Of a DNA stretch of 64,000 nt, positions 1-13,356 are shown in pieces. The notes under the pieces are model-generated. The model searched no databases. It was not told where the DNA came from and saw only the letters and a list, made by a program, of their open reading frames with translations. The translations under genes and the position numbers were made by a program. Origin of the DNA: Paragordius varius (Eukaryota; Nematomorpha); the NCBI GenBank assembly GCA_964247055.1, contig OZ176056.1, positions 4,898,001 through 4,962,000 of the forward strand, in the 5' to 3' direction. Each line of letters opens with the position of its first letter. The first letter of the stretch is position 1.

Positions 1-2849
1 GTAAAAAGAAGATTACAGTTGGGAAGAGGCTAAAAGGCTGTTTGTTTATTAAAGAAGACATGGCATAATCAATAAACCTAAAGTTTTTATAAAGAAAATG
101 CTTTAGTGGGCTCATTTTAGGCACATTACCGCATAGTGTGATAATGTGTTAATATAATTTACAAAAATTTAGTATAAACAACGCTTTGCTCTTGAATGTA
201 TTTTTAACCAGAAGAAACAGTCACCACATATTCAACGTCAATAAATTATCTCATTATAAAATACGTTTAATTCTCTATTAATATTATATGCTTTAGGACC
301 GAACTTTTCCATAATACATCGAATACGAAAAACCCAAATTATATAACAATTTTACGCCAAAAATTACTCCATCTTCTTAAAATTGATATTTCCTGTATAG
401 AACAATATTATTTTAGATATAATGAACTATCTTAAAATATATTCGAATAACTATAATCTTGTTATACTATTATTACACTGAAATATCAAATAACATAATT
501 AATAAAATAGTCAAATTTCATAGACGAAGGGCTATAAAACTCGCATAATTGCTTAGAGTTCAAAAGCTATAAAATCAATTAGGTATTGTATTAATGAAAA
601 ACACTAAAAAATAATTTGTCGTGCAATATTTATTTATATTTCATTTAAGGTATATTACCTGTCCAATGTTATTTTCACAAATTTTTCTTATTGTACACAT
701 AACGTATAATTTTGGCTTTTTGGCAAAAATATCATTGAAAGCTAAAATTATCTCTCAAAAAACCTTAAAAAAACATTTAGTTATTAGATAAAGATGTATT
801 TATTGCAATAAAATTTTTTTTGAAAAAAAGAATATAAAAAAGATAATAATATGCGCAGCGCATCTTTCATTAATTATTATTTATTGCTTTTTTTTAGTTT
901 TTTGTGTTTCAACTCTTTTTGAATTCTAATTTTATTTATTTTATGATATGATATGTTATGATATATTTTAATTTTTGTTATGAAATTTATATTCAAATAA
1001 ATATAAAAAATTATAACATAAATATAAAAAATTTAAAGTTTGAAAATGTGCTTTTGCGCATACATGCTTACGTTCAAAATTTTATGACCATGCAGCAATT
1101 TAGATCTCAAAAGTAATAAATATATTTTTGTATATAAATTTAGCCATAAAGTACTTACTAAGTTTAAAGAAATGAAATGCGAATATAAAATATTGAATAT
1201 TAATTTTTTGCCTTTTAAATGCTGCAAAAAATCATAAAATTTTATTATATATTTTATTATATATTATTATTATTATTAATAATTTGTGTAAGCTTGTAGA
1301 TAAAATGATTAAATAAAATTTTGTGGTTTTCTCTGCAAAAATGTTAGGGTGTAAATTTACCTAAACAATCTTGTTATCAAGCTTATATTTGTTTTATAAA
1401 ATTTTTTAATTTAAACTAAATATAATATTGAAAATATAATGAAATGTAATTATTTGTAATTGGCCTCTCAATATAATTCCAATTCGCCATATACAGGTAT
1501 CAATTTATAGTATCATTTCAAATAATATATATCAAAACATATTTTTGGGGGATAAAGGGTTAAAATCAAAATAATTAAATTAAATACAAAATATACTACA
1601 TTAATTTATAATAAAATTTTGCTTCATAATTTATATATGTTAGGGTGTAATTAAAGTATCAATATGCGACATGTGACCAAACTCACTAATCAAATAAAAA
1701 CATGAATGACATTATGTGTTGAATATATTTTATTCAATCTCTTTTTAGGCCGTGAAAAAATTGATTATTTTCAAACATTATTTTATATCCCTCAAAATTA
1801 TAATGAAATGTTATGAGTGTCATATATGCCCCTCCTAAACCATTAGGGGTAAAAAGGTTCATTATAATAATAATATATATGTAAGTGGCTGACTCATTGC
1901 ATTAATTGATAAAATATATATTTGATCTAGAATCCAACAAATTTACAAAGGGTATTCTACTTGTGTAATCAATTTAGGAGATAATTTTTGTGTTATAAAT
2001 CCCAGATCTCAAATTTTAAGAATATAAAATATTTAAAAGTATTTTGACGGCAATATAATTATCAATCAATAAACTTTTATATTAGATAAAAAAAAGTTTT
2101 AGATGGTACCAATTTAAACAAACAGCTAATTTAAAAAAATCTAAATTATGAATTTATAATCAAACCAAAATATTTTTATCATTATTAGTTAACACATTAT
2201 TACATTTTTTTACGCGGTGACATTTGGTAGTTTTAAATCCCACACCTTAATCTTAAATATTAAAATACTGTTTAAAGTTACTGACAAAGGGTAGTTTCAA
2301 ATCTTAGAGCTTATCTTATTTATAATACTCCTTAAAGTTATTTAATAATTATATTTTCTGTATTAGATAAAATAATTTATAATTATTGTTTTTAACTTTC
2401 AGAGTGTAAAATCAGGACAACTCCAAAACTTCACTAACTAAAGAGCTGATTTTAGTAAATATCAATTAAAGCTGGTAAAATAAAACCTGTAAGGTTTTTA
2501 TATTCATATTTTCTAACCATATAAATTTATTATACTGTTGCAATAACGATTAAATAAATTTAGAAGAAAGGGCAGCTGAAAAATTAGGGATGAGGATTTT
2601 GAATTTTACAATAATTTTTTTAAGCATCCGCCTAAAAAAGCTATAAAGCAGGCCTTGTTTTTAAGCTATTCAATTAGAAAATCTCTCTAAAATATAAAAC
2701 TTACAAAAGGAGATGAAGTTTTAAAGCAACAAAAACATTTTGGAATAAAAAGTATAGGATGCGGATTATTTTTAAAAAATTTTTTGGTATGCGTTTAAAA
2801 GGTTATAAAATGCATATATAATGCCAATACATTTTTAATGTGTTTTTAT
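1..2849. other. gene-free A+T-rich flank
   Basis: No open frame with recognisable protein, no clear repeat and no RNA gene seen. The one short minus-strand open frame near 1033-1227 has no family features. Confidence 0.5.
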
Positions 2850-3970
2850 TTGTGGTCAAAAACTAACCAGAGGGTATTTAAGCTCATTATCCAACATTTT
2901 ATAAATATAACATTTTCCACAAAAAAATGTTAGAGGAAAATGTATTAAGTTTATTTATGTTTTTGGTTTTGCCCCTTAGCGTGATTTAGGAAGTTGTTAA
3001 CACTTTTGTGGTAGGTGTTGCATATCATAAAATATTTGCGCACATTTTATTCAACAAATTTGTTCAAGAAAGCTAAGAGCTTTACTCCAAATAACATAGC
3101 TATGACATAATAAAATTTTACTTTTTAGATGTGAGCTGTGAAAGTGCCATTTTTTTCGCTCTTCTAGGATGAGGAATTTTTTTAAATAAATGCAAAAAGG
3201 CAATTTCGATATCAACTAAATATATTTTTTAAGAATGCATACTTATTAAGAAACTTAATTTAGGAAAATTTTGTTGAGGCTTACCTAATACCGTTAAATA
3301 TTATAAAAACACTTGTTATAAAATTTGATGCTGAAAATTTCGATCCACTTTTTAATTTAAATGTTTTTCGCATTGGTTTTTTATATCAATTTATTTTTTA
3401 ACATATGAAGACTAACGATATATTAATCAAAATTCCTAGGTGATAAAAATGGTCAGCATCATCAAATTATATAGAAAAAGTGTAATATTAAAGCGTTCAC
3501 CGTTTCCATCACACAAAATAGCATTAAGAAAAACCAAAAAAAAAATCGTTATTAATTAAATATATGAAAAAGTGTGCATTTCTACTTAATTTCTTTATTT
3601 GATGGCAAAATTGATTATCAATATTGTTATTGCGCAATCATGGCATTTTTGCGTTTATTATAGGAATCTAGCCTATTTTAAAACGGCGAAAAAATTGGGT
3701 CATTTGGAGCCCACATCTAAAAGTTAAAATTTTATAAAAATTTTGTTCTTTTTATATGTAGTTTTATATTTTACTGATATTTTTAAGATAAAACAAATAG
3801 CTTTCTCGAAAAAAATTTTTATTTAATCCATTTTCTGGTATGAAGCAATCACTAAATTGAAAATAACTTTCTTTAAAGCGCCATGACATCCTTATACATT
3901 TTTCTATCAGAATATATATATTTCATCATAATATTTATTATCCTACCCCTATTTAATTCAATGCATCTAA
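2850..3970. repeat. palindromic fold-back family, copy A
   Basis: Two diverged inverted halves. Shared landmarks with the copy at 36.7-38.2 kb include 'AACACTTTTGTGGTA' near 3000, 'TTTTTAGATGTG' near 3122, 'AAAATTTTGTTGAGGC' near 3270, 'TTTCCATCACACAAAAT' near 3502, 'GGCATTTTTGCGTTTATT' near 3642 and 'CATTTTTCTATCAGAATA' near 3896. The order in the second half is the reverse complement of the first. No coding capacity is seen. Confidence 0.65.
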
Positions 3971-3999
3971 AAAACAGCTTGACGAGAGATTTTTATTGT

Positions 4000-4560
4000 G
4001 ATACTAATTATAAAATTTCATGGTTTTTTGGTTTTGGGTTACGAACAGCTTAAGAAGATATTTTCACTAATTTATTGTTCAGATTGAAAATTGCTAAATT
4101 ACCGCACTGTAGATAAAATAACTTTTTTGGTGAAACTTAATGATTCCAAAAAATCTTTTATATTATAAACATTAAACATATTTTCAAATGAGCGCTCTAA
4201 AAGTTCCATATTTTCAGGTGGAATTGTCTTGAAATAAATGCATAAAAGCCATTTTCAATTTTCAAATATAAAAATTTCTTAGTTGGCTATGAAGTTTACT
4301 TTATGAGAAGCATGTGTTTATAAAACCACTTATATGATAAAGCATATGTTTATAATATGAATTTTATTTGTCTTATTTTACACAAATTTTTTTGAATTTT
4401 GAGGCAAGGAATCAGAAAATTCTGTAATTTAATTTTACATCGATTTATATATAAAATAATTTCTTTAAGTGTTAAACCGTTTTCAACAAGCTTCAATATA
4501 TTATAAGGTAAAATTCAGCGAAATTTCACTAAATATTATTTTTAGCAAAGTAGGCTTGTT
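4000..4560. repeat. palindromic fold-back family, partial copy
   Basis: 'GGTTTTTTGGTTTTGGGTT' followed by a decayed 'ACAGCTTAAGAAGATATTTTC' and, further on, 'AGCGCTCTAAAAGTTCC' and 'AAATAAATGCATAAAAGCC' repeat the order found in the left half of copies A and B. It reads as a half copy directly next to copy A. Confidence 0.5.
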
Positions 4561-4699
4561 GAAAAAATCGGATGTTTCTACCCACATGGGTTTACGCACC
4601 AAATGTACAAAACAACAAAATGAGGCATGAGAAAAGATTTGCCACAATTTTTATAGAATACAAAAATAGGTTATGCATATAGCTAATTATCATGAAACG

Positions 4700-7600
4700 G
4701 TAGTAATATCAAGTAAATAAGGATCACCTATAACTTTTCTTCCTACTTAGACAATACGCATTGGCTTACGACAGAGATTTAGGGGCTGAAATATGTCATT
4801 CTCAATGTTGTCGTCAATTATCAGCATGTTAACCAGATTATTATTTTTGTGGGTGGCTAATATATTATTTAATTGTCTCATGATTTGATTAATATGAGCA
4901 TTTCCAACTTTCTTATGCCCTGATTTTACATGTTGGAGGAAACATTTGATGTCTTTTAAATCGCCATTCTGAGCACAATTTATTATTCACCATCATCCCT
5001 TCGTTTTTTCGGGGTGTCTAGATTCTTTTGATAGTGATGCAAGTAAGAGCCATGTCTGGCACTCTCTGAACATATGTTGAAACGAGATTACATTGGTGGC
5101 GGAATAGATTGCGTTTAAATAAGCCCATAGTTTAAAGTTGAAAGCCTTGTGAGGTGCAATGGGATATTTTGCACAAGTTATTGGGTATCCTTCCAGCTTG
5201 TCTACCATATTCCTAGGATTTTCAATAACACATTTGATTTTAATGATATGAAACAGTTTTTAAAGTAGGACGCGTCACTAATCATGATTTTAGGACCAAA
5301 TCTACCCAATATTATTTTGAGCTTGTTTCAAATGTTCCTGGAATTTACCCTTTTTGTCATCAACCCTTCTAACTATTTCGATAAATTATCAACAATGAAT
5401 AACCTAGTAATCATCCACCAGACCAGGAATGTCAATTCCATACTTAAATATATTCCATTGCTATGTCGAGTTCGGACATTAATCACCTTATCGGCATATC
5501 GCACTTAGTATTGACTTTGACTACCTCTATAGTTTAAGCCGGGGCTTCTTAAACCTTTGTAAATGACGACCCCATTTATGATTGCAAGTTTAACGACCCC
5601 AACAAATATAAAAAAAAATAAATTAATACTTTTCGATGATATATTTATTAGGTTACAATATACATATGCATATGAAAATATATAATTTTAGAATTCGTTT
5701 TGAAACATATAACATTAAAATTCGCACAAAATGTTATAGAAATGTCATTAGAGTTTCAAAAATAAAAATGAATTCTGACCGTTTAAATCTCTCAAATATA
5801 TCCAAGTAATTGCGTGGTATATTAAATTAAAGTTTACGTTAAAAATTAATGAGATGGAAATGCCACTAAATCAAATCTTTGTGTAATGTTTGAAACTGCT
5901 AGACTTAAGACCTCTTCAACATTTTTTGTGAACGATAGGGATTTAATGTGTGTTGAAAGAAAGTTTCACATAAATATGTGGTGTTGAATGACAGAAGTAC
6001 ATTAAAGCCCATATCGGCGATTGTGAAAAACTTTCCGATCCAGAATATAGTGGGCATTTTTTAGAATTGTAGTGTAAGTTTTAATCACATTGTTGATGAT
6101 AGTTATCAGAATTATTTTAGTTTTAAGCGATTGTCAAAAATTACATTTTTTTGAATATATCTAACATCTTCCGATTCATAGTAAATTTTTACAGATATTT
6201 TAATGATCAGAATAGAAATGCTGGTATAAACAGTCTTCCCGAAGAAGATTTTATGATCTATTTATCTACGATGATTGTTATTATTAATTTTACAAGTTAA
6301 AAAGCATTTTTTGTTGAATTGTATTTTTATTACTCGCGACCCATATTTTAACAAGCCTTGGTTTAAGCCAAAAACATGCTATCCTTGCCACTATTAAGCC
6401 ACTGTGTAAATACCATCCCACACTACTTTGCAAAACTTTGGATATAATAATTCGGTCATTTAAACTTCCTAGCCAATATTTGTATGCAGCTTCGTTTCGA
6501 TATGCAAAATCTAGTGCTGTTGCCAGGCAGGGGCATTATCAATCTTTGCAACAAAAAAATCCTTGTTTGTTCCTACCTTTTAAATTTTTACTAATTATAT
6601 ATCGTAGGAAGAAAGTGCTTTCGTACCGCGTAAATAGCGTCAAATATTTCATCCTCTTCTTCAATTGACATACAAAAGGGTAAATATCGTGCAGCCTGTT
6701 TGATCTCTTTCGAAACCATACTCATTTTTGCGTTATTCCATCGTAAAACTTTAGCACTATGATCCTTATTTTCCGTTTCTATTAAGCTTAACAACAGTCA
6801 GTCTATATAAATAAATCAAGCTTCCTACCATAAACATATTTTTGCAACTTTAACAGCATTAAAACTAAAGTTGTAACTCTTTTTCTATTGTTAAAAAACT
6901 TTCAGCAACAACACACTTTTAATCCCCTAAGCGATTCGCTTCCTTTACAATAATGCATTCAAATCCTAGATCTGAGACATTGGTCCCAATAACCAACTAT
7001 AAATGGGGTAAGGCGTAAAATCTGTTCAATTGGCAATTCTTTTTAAATGCTTTTTAATCCAATCTCATATCACATTTTTTCTTGTTAACTCCTGTAATTC
7101 ACCCACTATCTATCGTTGCTTTAAAACCTTTCATTAATAATCTCTTATCAAAACGTCATAAATTTTAATATTTACACGGACTCCTTTAGTAAATATTTTA
7201 AATTCAATTTAACCTATAAATCGCCTATATTTATTTCATCGTCCCTTAACTTATAGACGGCCTTTTTACGTACTTAAATTTCTTACGTGCTTTGGCTCAT
7301 ACATACCAACCAAGACATCATCTTACGCAAGTTTCCGGGCAATTCTCAAGTATTGGCTCTAGCTAGCTGAATTCGCCCGGATGCCAACCACGTACTATTG
7401 ATTCTTGGGTGTTGAAATAATCAGCATGTGTTGCATTTCGCATATTTCATCTTTAAATAAGCGTATTTTAAATTTATCTTTGAGATCTATCCTTCTCCAA
7501 TATTTGCTCTCAAATCGTTCGATGAAATAAAGTGTTAATTTAACTACAACCATCTATAGTTACTCTAAAGTTCCTGCGCATTCCGATCGCTCTATTGATC

Positions 7601-8350
7601 TAAGCACATTAACAGTTGGAGTGGCCAATGTTAAAGGGCTTAGGGTTCGAGTCGACGGGTTCATTTTTTAATAACCTACCATTTTTTTCCACATTTTCTC
7701 TGCAAGAAGTATACGACCGAGCCATATTAGAGGCATTAGGTATAATATTAACGGGATTAGCATAAAAGCGTAATTGTTGATTGATGTTTAGAAAATCTTG
7801 TTGAACTTTTTAACTAATAGGCTGTGGAATTCCGCTGTTTCCAGCGCAGCTTAATCTAAAGATTTCATTCATCTTCCGTTCTTTTCTTTTAAAACACAGC
7901 ATCGCGCCCAAGTTTTGAACCTTACAGTTATTATTCCCGATAGCGATCCAATACTTTTTTAAGGCTCTCATAGGCGGTGGGCCATTGTTGGGTTTAGCCA
8001 ATAGTCCTTGTGTGTCATAATTGATCGCACTTACCTCTGCTCTGGTGTCAGAAATGTTCTTTCATGGTCGTACCGAGAATCTGTCAAATATTTACAGACT
8101 TGGCTTACTTTTTAATCTACGCTCCTTGCTAGTAAAAGTTTAAATTCTATCCGCGATCTTTAGAATTTCGGCAAAATACTTAAACTTATCGAATAAGTTT
8201 TTAGCTTTGTTTCTTTAATGTGAGCCCATGTCGCGTCCTTATTTTTTATAGGCATTCATTGATTTTCTGCAAGATCATTAGCCCAAAAGGAATGTTTTTA
8301 GACTTTCTCTCCGAATATCTTTGACTTTCACCTATTTGTTTTACTTAATG
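4700..8350. other. unassigned degenerate block, host of the hAT insertion
   Basis: Base composition here is visibly less A+T-rich than on either side, and short open stretches occur on both strands. On the minus strand one reads MVDKLEGYPITCAKYPIAPHK near 5208-5150 and EIKQAARYLPFCMSIEEEDE near 6710-6650. I could not match any of them to a family with confidence. It looks like an old decayed mobile element or pseudogene, interrupted by the hAT copy. Confidence 0.35.
5532..6368. mobile_element. non-autonomous hAT-like element with 8-bp target duplication
   Basis: The element body is 5540-6360 (821 bp). It is flanked on both sides by the identical 8-mer GTTTAAGC (5532-5539 and 6361-6368), the 8-bp duplication typical of hAT transposons. 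The ends form short imperfect inverted repeats: CGGGGCTTCTTAAACC on the left and, reversed, CAAGGCTTGTTAAAAT on the right. Subterminal 'GACGACCCC' on the left and 'CTCGCGACCC' on the right are also typical of this group. No transposase ORF is present, so it is a deletion derivative or MITE. The perfect duplication argues for a moderate age. Confidence 0.8.
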
Positions 8351-8989
8351 CTTAGTAGTCAACTTGGAGTTGTAAGTTTATTGTCTAGTCATTTATATAG
8401 CAAGTGACATATAATAAATAGATTTTTCATGTTAGATATGAAGGTTGCATGATACATAGCAATGTTGTTAGATCATTTCCGCCATACGCTTTTTTGCATA
8501 CCATTGTAAAAAAAATATCACAAACACAGCGTGCAAATAATTTAATAACATAGTTTAGAATCACATTACGCCAAAGTTTTTGTACTTTCGACCGCTAATT
8601 TTTAAATTGAGTGATTGTCCAAAAAGTAGAAATTATGGGTTATCAAAAAATCCTGAACTTTGACAAATAAGATTTTTGTTAGAATTATAATTTATTTGAA
8701 TAATTTGATGCATAATGAGTTTGTTTAATTCAGAAATGAAGAAAGACCTTTTGGAAATGAGAAATAATATTAATTACATTGGTTCAAAAATTTTTGCTAA
8801 AATACCAAGTGTATTCATAAATTTTTATCGGAGTTTTAGTAGTAATTTTGAAAAAAATTACTTTAAAATATTATCGATCGGCTTCTCAACATTTATCTTG
8901 GTGTATATAAATGTATGCTAGAAACGATTATCTGATGCATAAAACCAATAGTCAAACTATTTTCATCTTCTTAGAAATTATAGACGTAC
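8351..8989. other. non-coding stretch before the mariner relic
   Basis: A+T-rich. 8930-8970 contains an inverted pair (CCAATAGTCAAACTATTTTC region) that may belong to the tail of the mariner relic. A 68-residue plus-strand open frame near 8715 (MSLFNSEMKKDLLEMRNNIN) has no recognisable domain. Confidence 0.4.
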
Positions 8990-9790
8990 TCTGCGGGTGT
9001 GCCCCATTAATGCGAAGGTATATTGTTTATATGGCGCCAGGTCAGGGGAGTTTAGCGGATGAAGAATTTCCCATCTAACATTTTAAGATGTTTTTTAGTG
9101 GTTTTGTGTAAAAGACGAAGCAGTGTCAGGCGACAAATCACTTTTCCATGTTTTCTGACTGATACCAATTATTTTCAAACAATGCCGTTAAATAGGTATT
9201 TGTTAGTGATTGGGTTGGGTAAAAATAGTTTCTGGACCTCAAAAGTTCATACCGCTTTGGTGCCACCAAACACAAAGTATCATCTTGACGAAGCGATTTG
9301 GTATTTGAGTTGATGGACCGACTTGGCAAGGTGAAATACGATTTTTCTGCTTTGGATTTACAAAATAAAGCCATTTCTCATCACCTCACTGTAACAGGGA
9401 AGTAGGATTTCACTAGTCACTTTGCAATTTTATTGATTTGATGTTTATTCACTCGTGTCGAACCCATTTACCGAGTTTATTGTTCCCATTGCTAGTAGAC
9501 ATCTAGTGATTGTTTTTTGTGACACAGGCATCCTTCTGCCAATTGTCGGTGTTTCAGTTGGATCATCATCCAACCTTTGTATCGCCTTTGCAGTGCCGTC
9601 TACCAGGGTGCTCACACTTTTTCACATGAAATCATAACTTATAATATTCCAAACCATGTTTTATTAATCCATAGATCATGTTCATCATATGTTTCTAAAA
9701 CACATGATAACTTTCAACACCCCTTTTCTTCTGATGGGAATGCGTGCGGCAAATATACTTCGACATGATAACAAAATAATAAAAGTAAGG
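8990..9790 (-). mobile_element. mariner-family transposon relic (minus strand)
   Basis: Read on the minus strand it gives, in order, a helix-turn-helix region (LDDDPTETPTIGRR), the linker-like NKLGKWVRHE corresponding to mariner 'GKWVPHEL', GDEKWLYFVN with the catalytic Asp region, LPSRSINSNTKSLRQDDTL then YELLRS (compare 'PSTSTAKPN...YELLKP'), and a C-terminal WEILHPLNSPDLAP-like block. Stops and frame changes show it is dead. The 'YSPDLAP' region lies at about 9015-9060, so the C-terminus is at the low coordinate. About 0.8 kb of the usual roughly 1-kb ORF is recognisable. Confidence 0.8.
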
Positions 9791-10419
9791 CAATAGTTTA
9801 TGATGAACTCACCTAGGTTGTTTAATGTTAGATGAAAAACGGGATATATAAAATTATTCGCCTGAGAACTTTTCGCTGGCGTCTCCTCTAAGTTTGACCG
9901 GTAAGAAATATTATGAATACACCTGATAACTCTGAAATATCTATCGTCGAAATAACGGTTTAATTTCTATAAAAATTTTATTTTAATTTTAATAATTTTG
10001 TCATATTATATATGACTGCTTAGTCTTTGTGATTTGTGCTATTATTGATGTAACTATCATAAATAATTTGTATAAGCCCCAATATTAAAACTTTGTAATT
10101 CCTGAAGGTTAAAAATAATTTCGGGTTTTGCATAATTTTTAATGATGAAAGCAAAACAATATTTAGGATATTTTGTTTTTTTGAAGGCATAAAGGTTCTA
10201 CATCTATGAGATCTGTAAAAGCGGCTTGGTCCTATTAAGCACAGATAATAATTTAGTAAATGTCATTTATGATTGAAAAATGTATCCGGCTCATCAAGGG
10301 GCTTTTGATTTTTGATCTAACGAGGGATTTAAAAAAGATATTTCGACCTTTGCAGCACTTGCTTCATAAAATCGCATAATTTTCGTATTAAGCTAAATCT
10401 TCATTACAAAGAAAATCAT
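9791..10419. other. no feature recognised
   Basis: Ordinary A+T-rich sequence; may include the unrecognised 5' end of the mariner relic. Confidence 0.4.
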
Positions 10420-10845
10420 TAAAATATGTAATCTATATATTTATAAAAATGGAAAATGCTGGCTTTGTGATCTGTTTCCGGAAAACCGGTAGACGCATTT
10501 AAATCCAAATGTCGAAAAGATATAATCATTAATGAATGCCCCGACAATAGCTTCGCCTTTTTTAGAATTAGGCCCCCAGTTAGGGTCCACCCTGTGTAAA
10601 AAACGGGTTTTTTTCGAAAACAAAAGTCCACAAAAATCGTGTCTTTGAGACAATTTTCCGGAGAACGTGTTGGACCATTCAATTTTTAAATATGATTGTT
10701 TACTTATTTTCGATAGCGCCGAACATAGTCGTCTCGCTTTTTTAATTTAGGCCCTCTTTTTACCCGCTCCGCCCGTAAAAGACCATTTTTTCAAAAAACA
10801 AAGTCCACAAAAATAATTTTTTAAATCTATTTTTCGCCCTAGGTA
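10420..10845. repeat. dispersed repeat unit, copy 1 (direct pair with 11.5 kb)
   Basis: A unit of roughly 420 bp, closely matching 11545-11955 in the same orientation. Landmarks are 'TGGAAAATGCTGGCTTT', 'GTTTCCGGAAAACCGGTAGA', 'GCCCCGACAATAGCTTCGCC', 'ACAATTTTCCGGAGAACGTG' and 'AAAGTCCACAAAAAT'. Within the unit two related submodules follow each other, each with 'AATT(T)AGGCCC' and 'AGTCCACAAAAAT'. The 70-87-residue open frames on the minus strand occur in both copies in two frames at once and are not believed to be genes. Confidence 0.8.
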
Positions 10846-11400
10846 TGAGAGCGTAAAAATTTAATAAGGATTCTACGTATTCCCTGTTAAAGGGCAAAAT
10901 TTTTAGTCAAGCATTTCTTTGATGATAGCTGCTGAGTAAGGAGCTACCCGCGAAAAACTGACCCGTCATATTAAAATAGCGTGCTTTTGGGGGCTAAATT
11001 TCAGAAAACCTATCAGGTCATATGAGTTCAATAGTTGCTTAATATTACCTGTTAAAAGTCAAAAATTTAAGTAGAGCGGATTTTTTGAATTAGCCGTTAA
11101 ATAGGCCCTTTACTCCCTAAAAAATGCGCTATCATTGAATTATTATTTAGTTTTGAGGCCATTCTTCCATAAACCATATGAACGATGATTCCAGGTATAA
11201 AGGCAATTTTTTTATCTAACTTCATTTTTATATTGGCCGCATGTAGGGGGCTACCCGCCTACAACTGCGCCATCATATCGATACAGCATGTCTTTGGAGC
11301 CAAATTTCAAACTTATGAGACTACGTGAATCATTTTAATCCTGCCGCATAACAAAATTGCTTATAAATTCAAAAATATATTATGCTCATTTCAAAAAAAA
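10846..11400. repeat. diverged tandem array, period about 155 bp
   Basis: Three or more old units follow each other between the two dispersed copies. Corresponding points are 'GGAGCTACCCGCGAAAAACT' near 10939, 'GGCCCTTTACTCCCTAAAAA' near 11103 and 'GGGGCTACCCGCCTACAACT' near 11247, each followed by a 'CCxTCATATxxxxxxAGC' pattern and 'TGAGxCxAAATTTCA'. A further remnant ('CCTATGAGATCATAG') lies near 11991. It looks like decayed satellite or the internal part of a composite repeat. Confidence 0.55.
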
Positions 11401-11544
11401 TTGTCTATCTCAATATTCAAACGAGACAATCAAATGATCATTGATTTTAAACATAAAATATTAGTTTATTGTTTTATTATTTATTTATATATCATATGTA
11501 TAGGATGTTAACAAATATATGAATAATAAAACATTATTTATGGT

Positions 11545-11955
11545 AATCTATATCTATATAAAATGGAAAATGCTGGCTTTTAATCTGTTTCCGGAAAACC
11601 GGTAGACGCATTCAAATCCAAATGTCGAAATTATATAATCATTAATGAATGCCCCGACAATAGCTTCGCCTTTTTTTGAATTAGGCCCCCAGTTCGGGCC
11701 GACCCCGTGTAAAAACGAGTTTTTTTGAAAACAGAAGTCCACAAAAATCGTGTCTTTGAGACAATTTTCCGGAGAACGTGTTGGACCATTCAATTTCAAA
11801 TATGATTTTTGCTTACTTTTTATCGATTGCGCCGAACATAGTTGGTCCGATTTTTAATTTAGGCCATCTTTTTACCCGCTACCCCCGTAAACACTTTTTT
11901 TCAAAAAAACAAAATCCACAAAAATAATTTTTTGAAATTATTTTCCCCCCAAGTA
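11545..11955. repeat. dispersed repeat unit, copy 2
   Basis: Same orientation and order as copy 1, with a modest number of substitutions and small indels over the whole length. The submodule structure is conserved ('GAATTAGGCCCCCAGTTCGG' then 'AATTTAGGCCATCTTTTTAC'), so the internal duplication predates the duplication that made the two copies. Confidence 0.8.
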
Positions 11956-12330
11956 AACAATATATTAGTATGAATGCACCGTTTTAAAATTCCTATGAGA
12001 TCATAGCTTTTAAATAATGTTCGAAATCATCCACATAGGTGGATCATTTATTATCCCTTTTTTCAAATAGCCCCCCCTCCCAGAAGTTCGAAGGACTTCC
12101 TCGGGCTGCGAAGCATTTTATGTTATCAAAAATATTTTAATTAATAAATTCGACGCTATTTAACCCCTCAAAATTTTTAAAATATATGTTTACCCTACAA
12201 CTAAAATGGATTTTTTGGTTAATATAAAATGTGTTTTTCATAAAATATTTTAACCGACATGTCGGAGTGAAGACACGTTTTTTATTGAATCATATGGTAG
12301 AAATGTTTCTAATATGTCGCATGCTCCAAA

Positions 12331-12366
12331 ATACCGTGAAATACCGTAAAATACCGTAAAATACCT
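12331..12366. repeat. short tandem decamer AAATACCGTR
   Basis: About four consecutive copies of a ten-base unit (AAATACCGTG/A). A related 'CTCCAAAACACTATGAAATA' context occurs near 28340, hinting that the flank belongs to a dispersed family. Confidence 0.6.
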
Positions 12367-13322
12367 TCAACAAATTTTCCTAAAAATTAAATGAAATGCT
12401 TTTTTTTTCAAAAATAATTCTATTTCACAACCTAGCTTTGTCATATATTATAAAGTTTTATCGCGCAATCTAAGCCTTTTTGTCATTTTAAGATAACTAC
12501 CCATTTTAGGAAGGGCTAAAAATTTGAGACTCACCGAGTGTCTAAAAATCAAATTAGAAAAATTTTGTTTTGTTTTTCAAAAATAGTTATGGTTTTTTAA
12601 AATGATATTTATTTTCACCAAAAAAAATTATTTAGCACAATGGGCGCAAGTTTTACGATTTTACTATATGGAGCAATTTCTAAAAGTTGCTCATAACAAT
12701 CACGAGGTAAGTAAGGCCCAAAACTATAAGCATCATCACCTGATGCACTCTACCAGAAAAAATATTTCAGCGTCACTCCATTTTTTTTGGATTGTGGCAG
12801 CTCGTCAGTTTCTTTAACCAAAACTTAAATTACAAAAGTTAGCCTCATAAATGCCACATTAGTATAACATATATCAAGGAAACTTGCCCTTTTGTCATAA
12901 TGAAAAAAAGGTACCCTATATTGTGATTCTGATCTGTCCGAATTAAATATGTAACATAATATTTGAAATTTATTTTTATATTATAAAAACAGGAGATTAA
13001 TTGTAAGAAAAGTGGCGAAAAATTATTTTTGAAAAGCCTATAGCAACAATTAATCTCTAACCAATGTACATCTTTTTAATTGGTAGTTATTAATTAATTT
13101 AAAAAATTTGAATAAATATAATAAATATAATAATATTTTACAATTTGATTTAAATGTTTTCCTTTTGTCTCTTCAAATATGTTCAATAATAATTCTCATC
13201 GAGGTATAATAATGATTCTAAAAATAAAATAAATTAATTTGGCTACGAATTTTTTTATCAATTTCCATTATTATTTTTTAATATATTTTTTTGTCTTAGG
13301 GTCATGCTTAATTGTCATATAT

Positions 13323-13356
<34 letters not shown>

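Noticed and set aside
4993-5208. Minus-strand 71-residue frame as part of a mobile-element protein
   Set aside because: No motif could be matched with confidence; left as part of the unassigned block.
8715-8921. Small plus-strand gene (68 residues)
   Set aside because: No domain, no splice or neighbour support, composition typical of random A+T-rich open frames.
10419-10682. Minus-strand open frames of 70-87 residues repeated near 11.6 kb
   Set aside because: Both copies are open in two overlapping frames, there is no recognisable domain, and the DNA is a repeat; similarity is explained by the repeat.
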